From assembly GCF_017311415.1 (NCBI RefSeq), contig NZ_JAEKIS010000008.1, positions 124,001-188,000 of the forward strand: a stretch of 64,000 nucleotides of DNA, read 5' to 3'. Both the position numbers and the translations under genes were made by a program. Source of the stretch: Salipiger abyssi. Lineage in GTDB: Bacteria > Pseudomonadota > Alphaproteobacteria > Rhodobacterales > Rhodobacteraceae. The stretch's first letter is position 1. Each line of letters opens with the position of its first letter. The notes beneath the pieces were generated by a model. The model did not search any database. It saw only the letters and a list, made by a program, of their open reading frames with translations, and had not been told where the DNA came from. Positions 1 to 8,418 of this stretch are shown piece by piece.

Positions 1-1107
1 GTCGACATCATCATCGCCGGCGCCGGGGTCATCGGGCTGGCCATCGCAAGAGCGCTGGCACGGCGCGGCGCCGAAGTGCTGATCCTGGAGCCGGAGCCCG
101 CCTTCGGCACCGGCACCTCTTCGCGCAATTCCGAAGTGATCCATGCGGGGATCTATTACCCGCCGGGCAGCCTCAAGGCGCGGCTCTGCGTCGAGGGGCG
201 GCAGCGGCTTTACGACTACGCCGCCCGCTACGACATCCCGCACAGACGCTGCGGCAAGCTGATCGTTGCCACCTCGGATGAGCAGGTTTCGGCGCTGCAC
301 GACATCCGCGCACGGGCGGAGGCGGCGGGCGTGCACGACCTGCGGTTGCTCGATGCGGGCGCGGCGCAGGAGATGGAACCGCAGCTCGCCTGCAAGGCGG
401 CGCTGCTCTCGCCCTCGACCGGGATCGTCGACAGCCACGCGCTGATGCTCTCGCTGCTGGCTCAGGCGGAGCAGGCTGGGGCGCTCTTGAGCCTCGGCAG
501 CCGGGTGACCGGCGTTGCGGTGACCGGTGAGGGCTTCGAGGTCACCACCGAGGATACGGCGACGGGCGAGACGTTCACGATGGGTGCCCGGCAGGTCGTC
601 AACGCCGCCGGGCTGCATGCCTCTGAGCTTGCCGCGCGCATAGACGGGCTGGCGCCCGAGCATGTGCCGCAGACGCTCTATGCGCGGGGCAATTACTATG
701 GCCTGCCCGGACGACCGGCCTTTTCGCATCTGATCTATCCGGTGCCCGAGCCGGGCGGGCTCGGCGTGCATCTGACGCTGGATCTGGCCGGGGGCATGCG
801 CTTTGGCCCGGATGTGGAATGGATCGAGCGGGTCGATTACAGCGTCAACGGCGCCCGCCGCGCGCATTTCGAGACGGAGATCCGCAGATACTGGCCCGAC
901 CTGCCCCGCGAGGCGCTGGCCCCCACCTATTGCGGTATCCGGCCCAAGCTCTCCGGCCCGGGCGAACCGGCGGCCGATTTCCGCATCGACGGGCCGGCGC
1001 GCCACGGGGTCGCCGGGCTGGTCAACCTCTTCGGCATCGAAAGCCCGGGGCTCACCGCATCGCTGGCGATTGCCGAAGAGGTCGCGGAGATGCTGCGGCC
1101 CGCATAG
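1..1107 (+). CDS. FAD-dependent oxidoreductase (DAO family, L-2-hydroxyglutarate oxidase-like), 5'-truncated by window edge
   Basis: The reading frame is open from base 1, where a Rossmann dinucleotide motif GAGVIG sits only six residues in, so just a few N-terminal codons are missing. The first listed start codon inside the window (GTG at 76) would remove this FAD-binding motif and is therefore not the real start. The body matches the DAO/LhgO type: [20 protein letters not shown] near residue 40, and a C-terminal segment with GIRPKLSGP and [17 protein letters not shown]. LhgO-type enzymes oxidise 2-hydroxyacids using FAD. The gene ends 10 bases before the convergent end of the next gene, so it is not part of the quinoprotein operon. 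The substrate is uncertain; the LhgO-like label is by motif only. Confidence 0.8.
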   Translation, partial: VDIIIAGAGVIGLAIARALARRGAEVLILEPEPAFGTGTSSRNSEVIHAGIYYPPGSLKARLCVEGRQRLYDYAARYDIPHRRCGKLIVATSDEQVSALHDIRARAEAAGVHDLRLLDAGAAQEMEPQLACKAALLSPSTGIVDSHALMLSLLAQAEQAGALLSLGSRVTGVAVTGEGFEVTTEDTATGETFTMGARQVVNAAGLHASELAARIDGLAPEHVPQTLYARGNYYGLPGRPAFSHLIYPVPEPGGLGVHLTLDLAGGMRFGPDVEWIERVDYSVNGARRAHFETEIRRYWPDLPREALAPTYCGIRPKLSGPGEPAADFRIDGPARHGVAGLVNLFGIESPGLTASLAIAEEVAEMLRPA

Positions 1108-1117
1108 GCCGCGCCCC

Positions 1118-1546
1118 TTACTGGATCGAGATATCCACCCGCTGGCTTTCGCCCTTGGAGCCCGGGATCTTGAGGTAATACTGCCCCGGCTTGATCGCCA
1201 GGAATTCGATTTCCATCGTGCCGGCCTCGTCGAATTCCACCGACTCCAGGCCAAAGGGGCGGATCTCAAGCCCGTTCACCACCACCTCGTTCACCCAGAT
1301 CGCCCGAAAGAAGCCCGGCCCCTCCAGCGCCAGCTCGCCAGAACCGTCGGCCTCGATCTCCAGCTCATAGAGCATGCCGGATTTCAGCGTGATCGGCCCC
1401 TCGGCCAGCGGCTGGCCGACCGAGAGCAGGATCTCCGGCATCTCGCCCTTGTTCGAGGCCGAAAGCACCCCGGCAAAACCGAATTCATGAGCGGCGGCGG
1501 GAAGCGAGAACAGCGCCAGCGCGGCGGCGAGGATCGGGGTTTTCAT
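1118..1546 (-). CDS. small secreted protein of the quinoprotein locus, unknown function
   Basis: A 142-residue protein with a clear signal peptide (MKTPILAAALALFSLPAAA, then HEFGF). The mature part is short, acidic and beta-rich with no cysteines, ending in a QYYLKIPGSKGESQRVDISIQ-like strand, and could be a cupredoxin- or Ig-like fold. It is the last gene of the minus-strand run 5432-1118, starting 14 bases after the ABC ATPase, so it is probably co-transcribed with it. A longer frame exists upstream but overlaps the ATPase gene; the ATG at 1546 with its signal peptide is preferred. I do not recognise the family. A periplasmic role linked to PQQ-dependent alcohol oxidation is inferred from position only. 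Confidence 0.75.
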   Translation of the reverse strand: MKTPILAAALALFSLPAAAHEFGFAGVLSASNKGEMPEILLSVGQPLAEGPITLKSGMLYELEIEADGSGELALEGPGFFRAIWVNEVVVNGLEIRPFGLESVEFDEAGTMEIEFLAIKPGQYYLKIPGSKGESQRVDISIQ

Positions 1547-1560
1547 GAATAGCGTCTCCT

Positions 1561-2229
1561 TCAGATCAGATGGGGGCTCAGCGTGGCAGGGCTGCCGCGC
1601 AATTCGAGAACCCGGCTGGCTAGGCGGTCGGCCTCGGCTCTGGCATGGGTGACAAAGAGCGTCGCCGGGCGCAGCTCCGAGATCAGCTCTTCGGTGAGGG
1701 TCAGCATGGCGTCCGCGAGTGCGGGATCGAGCGAGACAAAGGGCTCGTCCATGATCAGCAGCTCTGGGCGCCCGGCAAAGGCCCGCGCCAGCGCCAGCCG
1801 GCGCTGCTGGCCGAGCGACAGGCTGCGCGGAAACGCCTCCTCGCGGCCCGAGAGCCCGACGCGGGCCAGCATGGCGCGGGCGCGGCGTTCGGGGATCTCG
1901 GGATGCACCAGCGTGATGTTGCTGAGGGCGCTGCGCCACGGCAGCAGCGTCGGCTCCTGAAACACCATCGCCATATTGGCCGGTCGCGCGACACTGCCGT
2001 CGAAATCGCGGTCGAGCCCGGCGAGGATGCGCAGCAGGGTGGACTTGCCGACCCCCGACGGCCCGAGCAGCGCCACCGTCTCGCCGCGCGTCACCGAGAA
2101 ATGCACATCGCGCAGCACCAGCGTGTCGCCAAAGCGCTTGGCGGCAATATCGACGCGCACGGCGCCCGTCTCCGTCTGCACCAGCCGCAACGGAACCGGC
2201 GCCTCTCCGCTGCGCAGACCCGGGGTCAT
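1561..2229 (-). CDS. ABC transporter ATP-binding protein (SsuB/TauB-like)
   Basis: A 222-residue ABC ATPase. Walker A GPSGVGKST lies at about residues 56-64, the Q-loop Gln at 91, the signature as SLSLGQQ around 137-142 (a variant of LSGGQ), Walker B LLIMDEP at 157-163 and the H-loop His at 195. The type resembles nitrate/sulfonate/taurine importers. Its ATG overlaps the stop of the upstream binding-protein gene (ATGA), indicating translational coupling. No membrane permease gene is present in this run or anywhere on this side of the locus, which is odd for an importer. The substrate is unknown; the setting suggests a need of the PQQ/lanthanide alcohol dehydrogenase system. Confidence 0.9.
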   Translation of the reverse strand: MTPGLRSGEAPVPLRLVQTETGAVRVDIAAKRFGDTLVLRDVHFSVTRGETVALLGPSGVGKSTLLRILAGLDRDFDGSVARPANMAMVFQEPTLLPWRSALSNITLVHPEIPERRARAMLARVGLSGREEAFPRSLSLGQQRRLALARAFAGRPELLIMDEPFVSLDPALADAMLTLTEELISELRPATLFVTHARAEADRLASRVLELRGSPATLSPHLI

Positions 2230-3194
2230 TGCACCGCCGCGAAGAGCCCGTCGGGCACCGCGTCCGCCTGTCCCACCAGCTCTGCGCCGCCCAGTTCCCC
2301 CATCAGCGCCAGCAGCTTGCCGGCGGCCTCCGCATCGACCGGGCCGCGCGCCGGCACGCCGGCCAGCCAGTCGCTGCGCAGCTGCTCGAACTGCGCAGCG
2401 CTCTTCGCGTTCATCATCGGGCGGATCGCTTCCCAGGCGGCGGGATCCTCTGCAAGCATCGCCTTGGCCTCGCGGCTCGCCTCGTAAAAGCCCTGCGCGA
2501 GATCGGGATGCGCTTCGAGGAAATCGCCCTTGAAGTAATAGCCCAGCAGCGGCACGTCCGGGTCGAGCCCCAATGCCGCCGCCGCGGTCTCGACCGAGAT
2601 CAGCTCGCGCATGCCGGCGGCCTTCATCTTGGCGAGGAAGTGCCAGAAATTGATGGCGCCAGCCAGATCGCCCCCGAGCCCGGATTTGAAGATCAGCGGC
2701 GGCGCACCAAAGACCTGCTCGGTCTCGGCCTTCAGATCTACCCCGTATTCCTGCTGCGCATAGGCGCGCAGGATCAGCCAGCTCTTGTCCAGCGGCCCGC
2801 CCGCGATGCCGATCTTGCCGCCCACCAGATCGGCCAGCGTTTCCGCCTCGGAGCCTTCGGGCACCACCAGCCCGCCCACGGCGCGGGAATAGGGCACGAC
2901 CACGTAATCCTTGCCCTCGGCGCGCTGCCGGGCGACCCAGATCCAATCGGCCACCGCCATATCGGCCTCGCCGCCCTCCACCGCGATGCGGGTGGCACCG
3001 TTATCGGCATAGGGCATCATTTCCAGCTTGAAGCCGTGTTTCTCGTCGAGCCCGTTCTCGGCGATGGTCTCCAGCTCCCAGTTCACCGTGCCGATCTTGA
3101 GCGTCGCGGCGCGGATCACCGGCAGATCCTGCGCCAGAGCGGCACCGGCGACGACAACCGCGCAAAGCGCCGTGGCAAAAGTTCGGATGCGCAT
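2226..3194 (-). CDS. ABC transporter substrate-binding protein (NMT1/SsuA-like)
   Basis: A 322-residue secreted protein with a signal peptide ending in VAGAALAQ. The mature part has the layout of nitrate/sulfonate/thiamine-precursor binding proteins: RAATLKIGTVNWELETI at the start, a DNGATRIAVEGGEADMAVADW segment and GKIGIAGGPLDKSWLILRAYA. It lies 57 bases after the beta-propeller gene and overlaps the ATPase gene by four bases. Binding-protein genes of this type are normally followed by both a permease and an ATPase; here only the ATPase follows. The ligand cannot be told from sequence. Confidence 0.85.
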   Translation of the reverse strand: MRIRTFATALCAVVVAGAALAQDLPVIRAATLKIGTVNWELETIAENGLDEKHGFKLEMMPYADNGATRIAVEGGEADMAVADWIWVARQRAEGKDYVVVPYSRAVGGLVVPEGSEAETLADLVGGKIGIAGGPLDKSWLILRAYAQQEYGVDLKAETEQVFGAPPLIFKSGLGGDLAGAINFWHFLAKMKAAGMRELISVETAAAALGLDPDVPLLGYYFKGDFLEAHPDLAQGFYEASREAKAMLAEDPAAWEAIRPMMNAKSAAQFEQLRSDWLAGVPARGPVDAEAAGKLLALMGELGGAELVGQADAVPDGLFAAVQ

Positions 3195-3251
3195 ATTCTC
3201 TCCTCCCAGAATTCGCGCCTCGTTCGGGCAGGATGCCCCGCCCGTCTCGGT

Positions 3252-4223
3252 TTAGTCGGGCGTGATCGCCACGCCCCAGGGCTGCTGGCCCACCTGGATC
3301 GACTTGATGGCCTTTTCGGCGGCCACGTCGATCACCGTCACATCGTTGGAATTGCCGTTGGTGGTCACCAGGAACTCTTCCCCCGGTGTAAACGCCATCT
3401 GCCAGACGCGCTGTCCGACCATGATATAATCGACAACCTCCAGCGAGGCGCCGTCGATCACCGCCACGCGATTCGCCGGCCCCAGCGCGACAAAGATCCG
3501 GCTGCCGTCTTCGGTCACTTTCACGCCCACCGGCTGGAGCCATTCCGGCAGCACGCCGGGCACCTCGAAGCCGATCTTCTGCTTCAGCGTCGGCGTTCCG
3601 TCCTCGGCGATATCGATCACCGAAACGGTGCCGCCGATCTCGGCGCTGACAAAGAGCCGCCGCCCGTCGCTGGTATATTCCGCGTAGCGCGGGCGCTGAT
3701 CGACGAGGATATTGTGCTTGATCTCGTAATCCCCGGTCGAGATGAAATGCGCCATATTGGTGGTCTCTGACGTGTTCACCACCCAGTTGGTATCGGGCGA
3801 GATCGCCATGCCCTCGGGCTCCACCCCCACCGGCACCTCGGCAAGGATGCTGTGGCTTTCGGTATCGGTCACCGTTACCAGATTGTCGTCCTCGTTCGCG
3901 GTATAAAGCGGGTTGCCCTCCGGATGGATCACAAAGAGCTCGGGATCGGGGCCGGAGGGCAGCGTGTAGAGCTCTTCATAGGTCTCGGTGTTGAAGACCC
4001 GCACCGTGTCGTCGTCGGAGGCGCAGACATAGAGCAGCGCGCCGTCGGGCGAGAGGGTGATGCCGCGCGGCCGGTTGCCGCCCTCGAATTCCTCGATCAC
4101 CTCCCAGCTTTCGGTGTCGATCACGGTGATCGTGTTGCCGCGTTCGTTCGAGACAAAGGCCTTGCCGGCCAGGGCGCCGGTGGCGGCGAGGCAGAGCGCG
4201 GTGGAAAGCAACAGTCGTGTCAT
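3252..4223 (-). CDS. PQQ-associated YVTN-type beta-propeller protein (TIGR03866-like)
   Basis: A 323-residue secreted protein with signal peptide MTRLLLSTALCLAATGALAG. It contains repeated propeller blades of the YVTN/YncE type: NERGNTITVIDTESW, SDDDTVRVFNTETY, EDDNLVTVTDTESH, GGTVSVIDIAEDG, NRVAVIDGASLEV and SNDVTVIDVAAEK. This matches the beta-propeller protein found beside PQQ-dependent catabolic dehydrogenases in proteobacteria. It is separated from the upstream gene by 9 bases and is probably in its operon. The role is unknown; periplasmic binding or scaffolding near the quinoprotein is likely. A second, different propeller gene is encoded divergently at 6609-7553. Confidence 0.88.
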   Translation of the reverse strand: MTRLLLSTALCLAATGALAGKAFVSNERGNTITVIDTESWEVIEEFEGGNRPRGITLSPDGALLYVCASDDDTVRVFNTETYEELYTLPSGPDPELFVIHPEGNPLYTANEDDNLVTVTDTESHSILAEVPVGVEPEGMAISPDTNWVVNTSETTNMAHFISTGDYEIKHNILVDQRPRYAEYTSDGRRLFVSAEIGGTVSVIDIAEDGTPTLKQKIGFEVPGVLPEWLQPVGVKVTEDGSRIFVALGPANRVAVIDGASLEVVDYIMVGQRVWQMAFTPGEEFLVTTNGNSNDVTVIDVAAEKAIKSIQVGQQPWGVAITPD

Positions 4224-4232
4224 GTCGGTCCT

Positions 4233-5432
4233 CTACTCAAAAGCGGTACAGTTGGACTCGGGCCGGTCGAGCCCCATCGTGTCGAGCGGCGAGACCTGGT
4301 GCAGAAAGCCCTCCTGCGGGCTGACGCTGACGGTGATCCGCCCGTCATAGAGCAGCAGCGGCTGGCGCAGCTGGCCGTTCCAGTCGCGGAAGGTGACCTT
4401 CTGGCCCTTGAAGGCGGCGAGCTCGAACGCGTCCGACAGGATATAGTCCTCCACCGTCTCGGGCTCTGCCGAAGAGGTGCGGGTCACCGCCTCGCCCAGC
4501 ACACGCAGCGCCAGCCAGGCGTTGTAGTCCTCCTCCATCACACGCCGCTGCGTGAGCTTTTCGAACCGCGTCTGGAACTGCGTCGCGCCCCAGGCCTCGT
4601 GCGCGCCGTGCATGGTGACGGGCCGCAGCCCGGCGCTGCCCATGACCGGGCGCGGGGTCCAGAGGTGATAGGGCAGATAGGCGGCGAAATAATCGGTGGC
4701 GTCGGCTGCGATCACTACGTCATGCGCCTCGGCGCCCTGCATGAAGGTGGGGAGCTGGCGCTGCACCATGACGTGGCCGCTATCGGTGCGCCGGGCACCG
4801 CCGGTATCCTCGAATTCGCGCTCCTCGACGATGGTGGCGCCGAACTTGCGCGCCGCCTGCCGGTAGGCCTCGGCCAGCGCCCGGTCCTCGGGGTTGGAGC
4901 CCGAGACCAGCAGCCAGCGCTTCCACTGCTTCCAGATGGCGAACTGCGCCACCGCATCGGCCCGCATCGCGTAGGAGGGCGCGACATGCAGCAGGTTGGC
5001 GCGGCAGGCGTCGCTGCGCAGCGCGGCCTCGGGGGCGCGGGTGTTGAAGACCAGCGCGCCGCCCTCTGCCGCCTGATCGCTGAGCGCCTCAAGCTCGGCG
5101 GATTTCGCATCCACCACCACATAGCGGATGCCGTCGGCGAGCAGCGCCGCCATCGCCTGCTCCGCCTCTTCGGGCGTGGTGCTGCGCGTCACGGTCTCAT
5201 AGCTGTGACCAAGGAAGCGGCCCGTGGTGGCATTGTCCTCCTCGGCCAGCGCGGCGCCGGCAAAGGCCAGATCCTCGGGTCGCAGATCGTAGCGCGAGAT
5301 CGGCAGAAGCTCCGGGTAGTCGACCCGCAACACCGCCGCACGCACCTCCAGCGCCTGCGCGGCAGGAGCATAAAGCCCCGCGAAAACGGTGAGAAACGCC
5401 GCCGCCAGCAGCGGCATGAGCCTTGTCAGCAA
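4233..5432 (-). CDS. ABC-type substrate-binding protein of PQQ-dependent alcohol dehydrogenase systems (TIGR03863-like)
   Basis: A periplasmic binding protein of the branched-chain amino acid/Leu-Ile-Val fold, 399 residues from a TTG start. I chose TTG at 5432 because GGGAGGAG lies three bases upstream and it gives a normal signal peptide (LMPLLAAAFLTVFAG...AAQA); an ATG 17 codons further up would place a charged tail before the signal. Features include VLRVDYPELLPISRYDLRPEDLAFAGA near the mature N-terminus and GHVMVQRQLPTFMQGAEAHDVVIAADATDYFAAYLPY. This type usually accompanies dedicated ATPase and permease genes in alcohol-oxidation clusters; neither partner type is seen here. It heads the minus operon running to 1118. 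Confidence 0.82.
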   Translation of the reverse strand: MLTRLMPLLAAAFLTVFAGLYAPAAQALEVRAAVLRVDYPELLPISRYDLRPEDLAFAGAALAEEDNATTGRFLGHSYETVTRSTTPEEAEQAMAALLADGIRYVVVDAKSAELEALSDQAAEGGALVFNTRAPEAALRSDACRANLLHVAPSYAMRADAVAQFAIWKQWKRWLLVSGSNPEDRALAEAYRQAARKFGATIVEEREFEDTGGARRTDSGHVMVQRQLPTFMQGAEAHDVVIAADATDYFAAYLPYHLWTPRPVMGSAGLRPVTMHGAHEAWGATQFQTRFEKLTQRRVMEEDYNAWLALRVLGEAVTRTSSAEPETVEDYILSDAFELAAFKGQKVTFRDWNGQLRQPLLLYDGRITVSVSPQEGFLHQVSPLDTMGLDRPESNCTAFE

Positions 5433-5585
5433 TGTCTCCTCCCTTAGCCCGTCTGTTTTTGTCGGGCTTTCTCCACTCTGCACCCCGCCCGGGTGGTCGC
5501 GGAACCGATACTTTTGGTTCGGTTGCCGGGATCAGGGTAGCGGCGGCACCATGAGAGGCGACTCTTAATTTCTAAGAAGGGAGAC

Positions 5586-6077
5586 ATGCTGACCCGTATC
5601 GTCATCCTGAGCCTCATGCTCTGCGGCGCGGCGCATGCGCAGGAAAAGGTTGCCTTTTTCGGCATCGCCTATCTGGACAGCTCGTTGCAGACCGCCGAGC
5701 TGGGGCAGGATCCGGCAGAGGCCGCTCGGCTCACCATGCTGGAGGAGCTGGTGCGCGAGCGCTTCGCCCGGGGCGGCTATGAGCTGGTGGATCTGGCGCC
5801 GGTGGCCGAGGCGCGTTCGCGCATCGTGAACCCTGCGAAATGTTATGGCTGCGATGCCCGTATGGCGGCCAAGCTCGGCGCCGATTACGCGCTCGTGGGC
5901 GAGGTTCAGAAGGTCTCGAACCTGATCCTGAGCATGAACCTGCAACTGCGCAGCGCGGAGAGCGGCGAGACGGTCAAAGGCCGCGTCGTCGATATCCGGG
6001 GCAACACGGATGAAAGCTGGCTGCGCGGCATGCGCTACATCCTCAAAACCGCGTTCTTCAAGGAGGAGGAAGAATGA
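5586..6077 (+). CDS. DUF2380/DUF3280-like secreted protein
   Basis: A 163-residue protein with signal peptide MLTRIVILSLMLCGAAHAQ and strong ribosome binding site (GAAGGGAGAC just before the ATG). The mature part begins KVAFFGIAYLDSSL and has a CYGCD pair around residues 83-86, followed by GADYALVGEVQKVSNLILSMNLQLR. This fits secreted DUF2380/DUF3280-type proteins that recur beside PQQ-dependent dehydrogenase genes. It is the first gene of a plus-strand operon (5586-8350) divergent from the binding-protein gene, and its stop overlaps the next start (ATGA). Function unknown; the CXXC pair could be redox-active or metal-binding. Confidence 0.82.
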   Translation: MLTRIVILSLMLCGAAHAQEKVAFFGIAYLDSSLQTAELGQDPAEAARLTMLEELVRERFARGGYELVDLAPVAEARSRIVNPAKCYGCDARMAAKLGADYALVGEVQKVSNLILSMNLQLRSAESGETVKGRVVDIRGNTDESWLRGMRYILKTAFFKEEEE

Positions 6078-6625
6078 ACAGACGACATTTGCTGATGTCG
6101 GGGGCGGCGCTCTCGCTGCTGCCCAGCATGGCCCTGGCCCACGGGCCGACCCGGCAGAAGATCACGCTGACCACCGAGCTGGCCGCCGATCCTGCCGAGG
6201 TCTGGGCCGCCATCGGCGATTTCCAGGACATGAGCTGGCACCCGGCGGTGGTGTCGCAGGAGGGCGAGGGCGGCAACGAGATCGACGCCACCCGCGTGCT
6301 CTATCTCAGCGATGCCGGCCCCGACGGGCCGCGGATCGACGAGATCCTCTACAAATACAGCGACGAGAAGATGTCGTACTCCTACCGCATCACCGAGGTC
6401 GCGGTGGAGGTGCTGCCGGTCACCAATTACTCCTCACACCTCACCGTGATGCCGCGCGACGGCGGCGGCTCGGTGGTGGAGTGGCGCGGTGCCTTCTATC
6501 GCGGCTATCCCAACAACGACCCGCCGCCCGGGCTGAACGACGAGGCGGCGATTGCGGCGGTCTCGGCGGTCTATCAGGCCGGGCTCGACGCGCTGGTCGA
6601 GCGGTTCGGTGCGCCGGGCGCCTGA
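6074..6625 (+). CDS. secreted SRPBCC (START-like) family protein
   Basis: A 183-residue protein with a signal sequence that includes an RR pair (MNRRHLLMSGAALSLLPSMALAHG), possibly Tat-type. The mature part has the SRPBCC pattern: KITLTTELAADPAEVWAAIGDFQDMSWHPAVV near the start, then strands and a final helix VYQAGLDALVERFG. The fold binds hydrophobic ligands in a cavity; such a protein outside the cytoplasm is unusual. It overlaps the preceding gene by four bases and the following GTG start by 17 bases, so all are translated as one operon with the quinoprotein accessory genes. Ligand unknown. Confidence 0.85.
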   Translation: MNRRHLLMSGAALSLLPSMALAHGPTRQKITLTTELAADPAEVWAAIGDFQDMSWHPAVVSQEGEGGNEIDATRVLYLSDAGPDGPRIDEILYKYSDEKMSYSYRITEVAVEVLPVTNYSSHLTVMPRDGGGSVVEWRGAFYRGYPNNDPPPGLNDEAAIAAVSAVYQAGLDALVERFGAPGA

Positions 6626-7553
6626 TCTGGCGCTGTGGCTGGCGCTCACCCTCGCCGCCGGCCCGGTGGCGGGGGATATCGCCTTTGTGACCTGCCAGAA
6701 CGGAGACGCGGTCAGCGTCCTCGACTTGTCCACCGGTGAGGAACACGCGCGCTGGAGCGTATCCGGCAAGCCGGCGGGTGTGGCGGTGGGCACGGGCGGC
6801 ACGGTCTATACCGTGTCGCCCGACAGCAAGTCCGTGCGCCATTTTTCCGCCGCTGGCGAGTTGCTGGCGGAGGTGACGCTGGACGGTGGCCCGATCGGTG
6901 TCGCCCATGATGCGCAGCGGGGCCGGCTCTTTGTGTCAGACTGGTACAATGCGAGGCTCTGGGTGCTCGACGACGAGACCCTGACGCTGCTCCGCACCCT
7001 GCCGGCGGGCGCTGCCCCGGCAGGTCTGGCGCTGTCGCGTGACGGCGCCGTTCTCGCCGCCGCCGAGCGCGATGCCGACCGGGTTGCGCTCTACGACGCC
7101 GAGACGCTGACACTGCGCCACAGCGTGCCGGTGGGCACGCGGCCCTTCGGCCTCGGCTTTGCCCCGGACGGGCGGCTGTTCGTCGGCAATGTCGGCAGCA
7201 ACGATGTGACGGTGATCGACCCCGGCGCCGGCGTGGCTCTCGCGACGCTGCCGGTGGGCGAGCGGCCCTATGGCGTGGCCTTCGCGGCGGGGCGGGCCTT
7301 TGTCACCAACCAGTATGAGAACACCGTCAGCGTGATCGCGCTCGACGATCTGCGCCCCGTGGCGACGCTGGAGGTGGGCGACTACCCCGAGGGCATCGCC
7401 GCCACCTCGGACGGGCGCATCGCCGTGGCCAACTGGTTCGACAACACGCTGAGCGTGATCGACGCCGTCACGCTCGACACCGTGGCACTGCTCGACACCG
7501 CCGACGGGCCGCGCGCCTTCGGCGCCTTCATCCTGAAAGGAGAGATGCCGTGA
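6609..7553 (+). CDS. YVTN-type beta-propeller protein, second copy
   Basis: A 314-residue propeller. The GTG at 6609 is chosen because it gives a short hydrophobic leader (RAPDLALWLALTLAAGPVAG) followed by DIAFVTCQNGDAVSVLDLSTG; an upstream start in the same frame would lie deep inside the SRPBCC gene. At least six blades are visible with VGTRPFGLGFAPDGRLFVGNVGSNDVTVID-like units (shown here only in part: SNDVTVID, ENTVSVIA, DNTLSVID). It overlaps its upstream neighbour and shares a GTGA overlap with the SoxYZ-like gene. Likely periplasmic and part of the quinoprotein relay; its molecular role is not known. Confidence 0.85.
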   Translation: MRRAPDLALWLALTLAAGPVAGDIAFVTCQNGDAVSVLDLSTGEEHARWSVSGKPAGVAVGTGGTVYTVSPDSKSVRHFSAAGELLAEVTLDGGPIGVAHDAQRGRLFVSDWYNARLWVLDDETLTLLRTLPAGAAPAGLALSRDGAVLAAAERDADRVALYDAETLTLRHSVPVGTRPFGLGFAPDGRLFVGNVGSNDVTVIDPGAGVALATLPVGERPYGVAFAAGRAFVTNQYENTVSVIALDDLRPVATLEVGDYPEGIAATSDGRIAVANWFDNTLSVIDAVTLDTVALLDTADGPRAFGAFILKGEMP

Positions 7554-8350
7554 AACCTCTTGCGCTGGTGCTGTGCCTCACCGCCCTGCCCGCCTGGGCC
7601 GGCGAGGCCTGGGATTCGGTCCGTTATCAACTCTATGGCGAGCGGGTGCTGCTCGATGGCGCCGGGGTGATCGCGCTCGACGCGCCTTATCGCACCGACA
7701 ATGATGCGCGTACCCGCATCGCCGCGCAGATCGCGGCGCCGACCGGCGGGCGCATCGGCAAGGTCACGGTGGTGCTCGACGAGAACCCGATGCCGGTCTC
7801 GGCGGTTTTCGTCCTCAACCAGCCGCAGCCGCGCTTCTTCTTCGACACGACGCTGCGGATCAACGGCCCGACGCCGGTGCATGTGGTGGCCGAGATGACC
7901 GACGGGCGGCTCTTCGTGACCGAAGCCTTTGTGAAAACCTCCGGTCAGGGCGCCTGCGCCGCGCCGCCGGGCACCGACCCGGAGGCGGCGCTGGCCACGC
8001 TGGGCGATATGGTGCTGTCGGTCGGCGACACGCTGCCCGGCGGCGCAGCGGCGCGCCTTGCGGGGCTCGCGGAAAGGCTGCGGCGGCTCGATGTGGATAT
8101 CTCGCACCCGTCGCATTCCGGCATGCAGATGGACCAGATCACCCTGCTCTTCATCCCGATGCGCTATGTGGAGCGCGTCGAGATCGACACCGATGCCGGC
8201 GGTTATGTCGAGATGACCGGCAGCATCTCCCTGTCGGAGAACCCGCAGGTGAGCCTCTCGGTCCCCGGCGCGACGCGCTCGGTGGATGTGACGATGACCG
8301 ACACCAAAGGCACTGTAACCGCCGCGCATAAGGATCTGGCAGGATTCTGA
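7550..8350 (+). CDS. quinoprotein dehydrogenase-associated SoxYZ-like carrier protein
   Basis: A 266-residue secreted protein (signal MKPLALVLCLTALPAWAG) joining a SoxY-like N-terminal domain and a SoxZ-like C-terminal domain, as in the TIGR04557 type. A single candidate carrier cysteine lies in SGQGACAAPPG (about Cys136), at the end of the SoxY-like half where SoxY carries its sulfur-binding cysteine. The SoxZ-like half has ISHPSHSGMQMDQ and a C-terminal strand pair. The start is GTG in a GTGA overlap with the propeller gene. Such fusions occur near PQQ dehydrogenases with zinc metallohydrolases; no hydrolase is present in this window. The cargo is unknown. Confidence 0.85.
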   Translation: MKPLALVLCLTALPAWAGEAWDSVRYQLYGERVLLDGAGVIALDAPYRTDNDARTRIAAQIAAPTGGRIGKVTVVLDENPMPVSAVFVLNQPQPRFFFDTTLRINGPTPVHVVAEMTDGRLFVTEAFVKTSGQGACAAPPGTDPEAALATLGDMVLSVGDTLPGGAAARLAGLAERLRRLDVDISHPSHSGMQMDQITLLFIPMRYVERVEIDTDAGGYVEMTGSISLSENPQVSLSVPGATRSVDVTMTDTKGTVTAAHKDLAGF

Positions 8351-8362
8351 GTGGTGAGGCGC

Positions 8363-8381
8363 GGTGGGCAAATTGCCCACC
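8363..8381. repeat. short perfect palindrome in a convergent intergenic gap
   Basis: GGTGGGCAA and TTGCCCACC are separated by one A. It lies 13 bases after the stop of the SoxYZ-like gene, between two convergent genes, so it could act as a transcription terminator stem. From memory, a GTGGGCAA/TTGCCCAC palindrome followed by CTAC recurs in intergenic DNA of many bacteria, so it may be a dispersed palindromic repeat. Confidence 0.6.
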
Positions 8382-8418
8382 CTACACAACATACGGACCG
8401 CCGGGAGCGGCCCCCGCC

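Noticed and set aside
1118-1546. Acidic stretch EIEADGSGELALE as a possible EF-hand-like lanthanide site
   Set aside because: The spacing does not fit the 12-residue EF-hand loop (position 8 is Gly, position 12 is Leu), and it occurs once only. Tempting because of the XoxF setting, but not supported.
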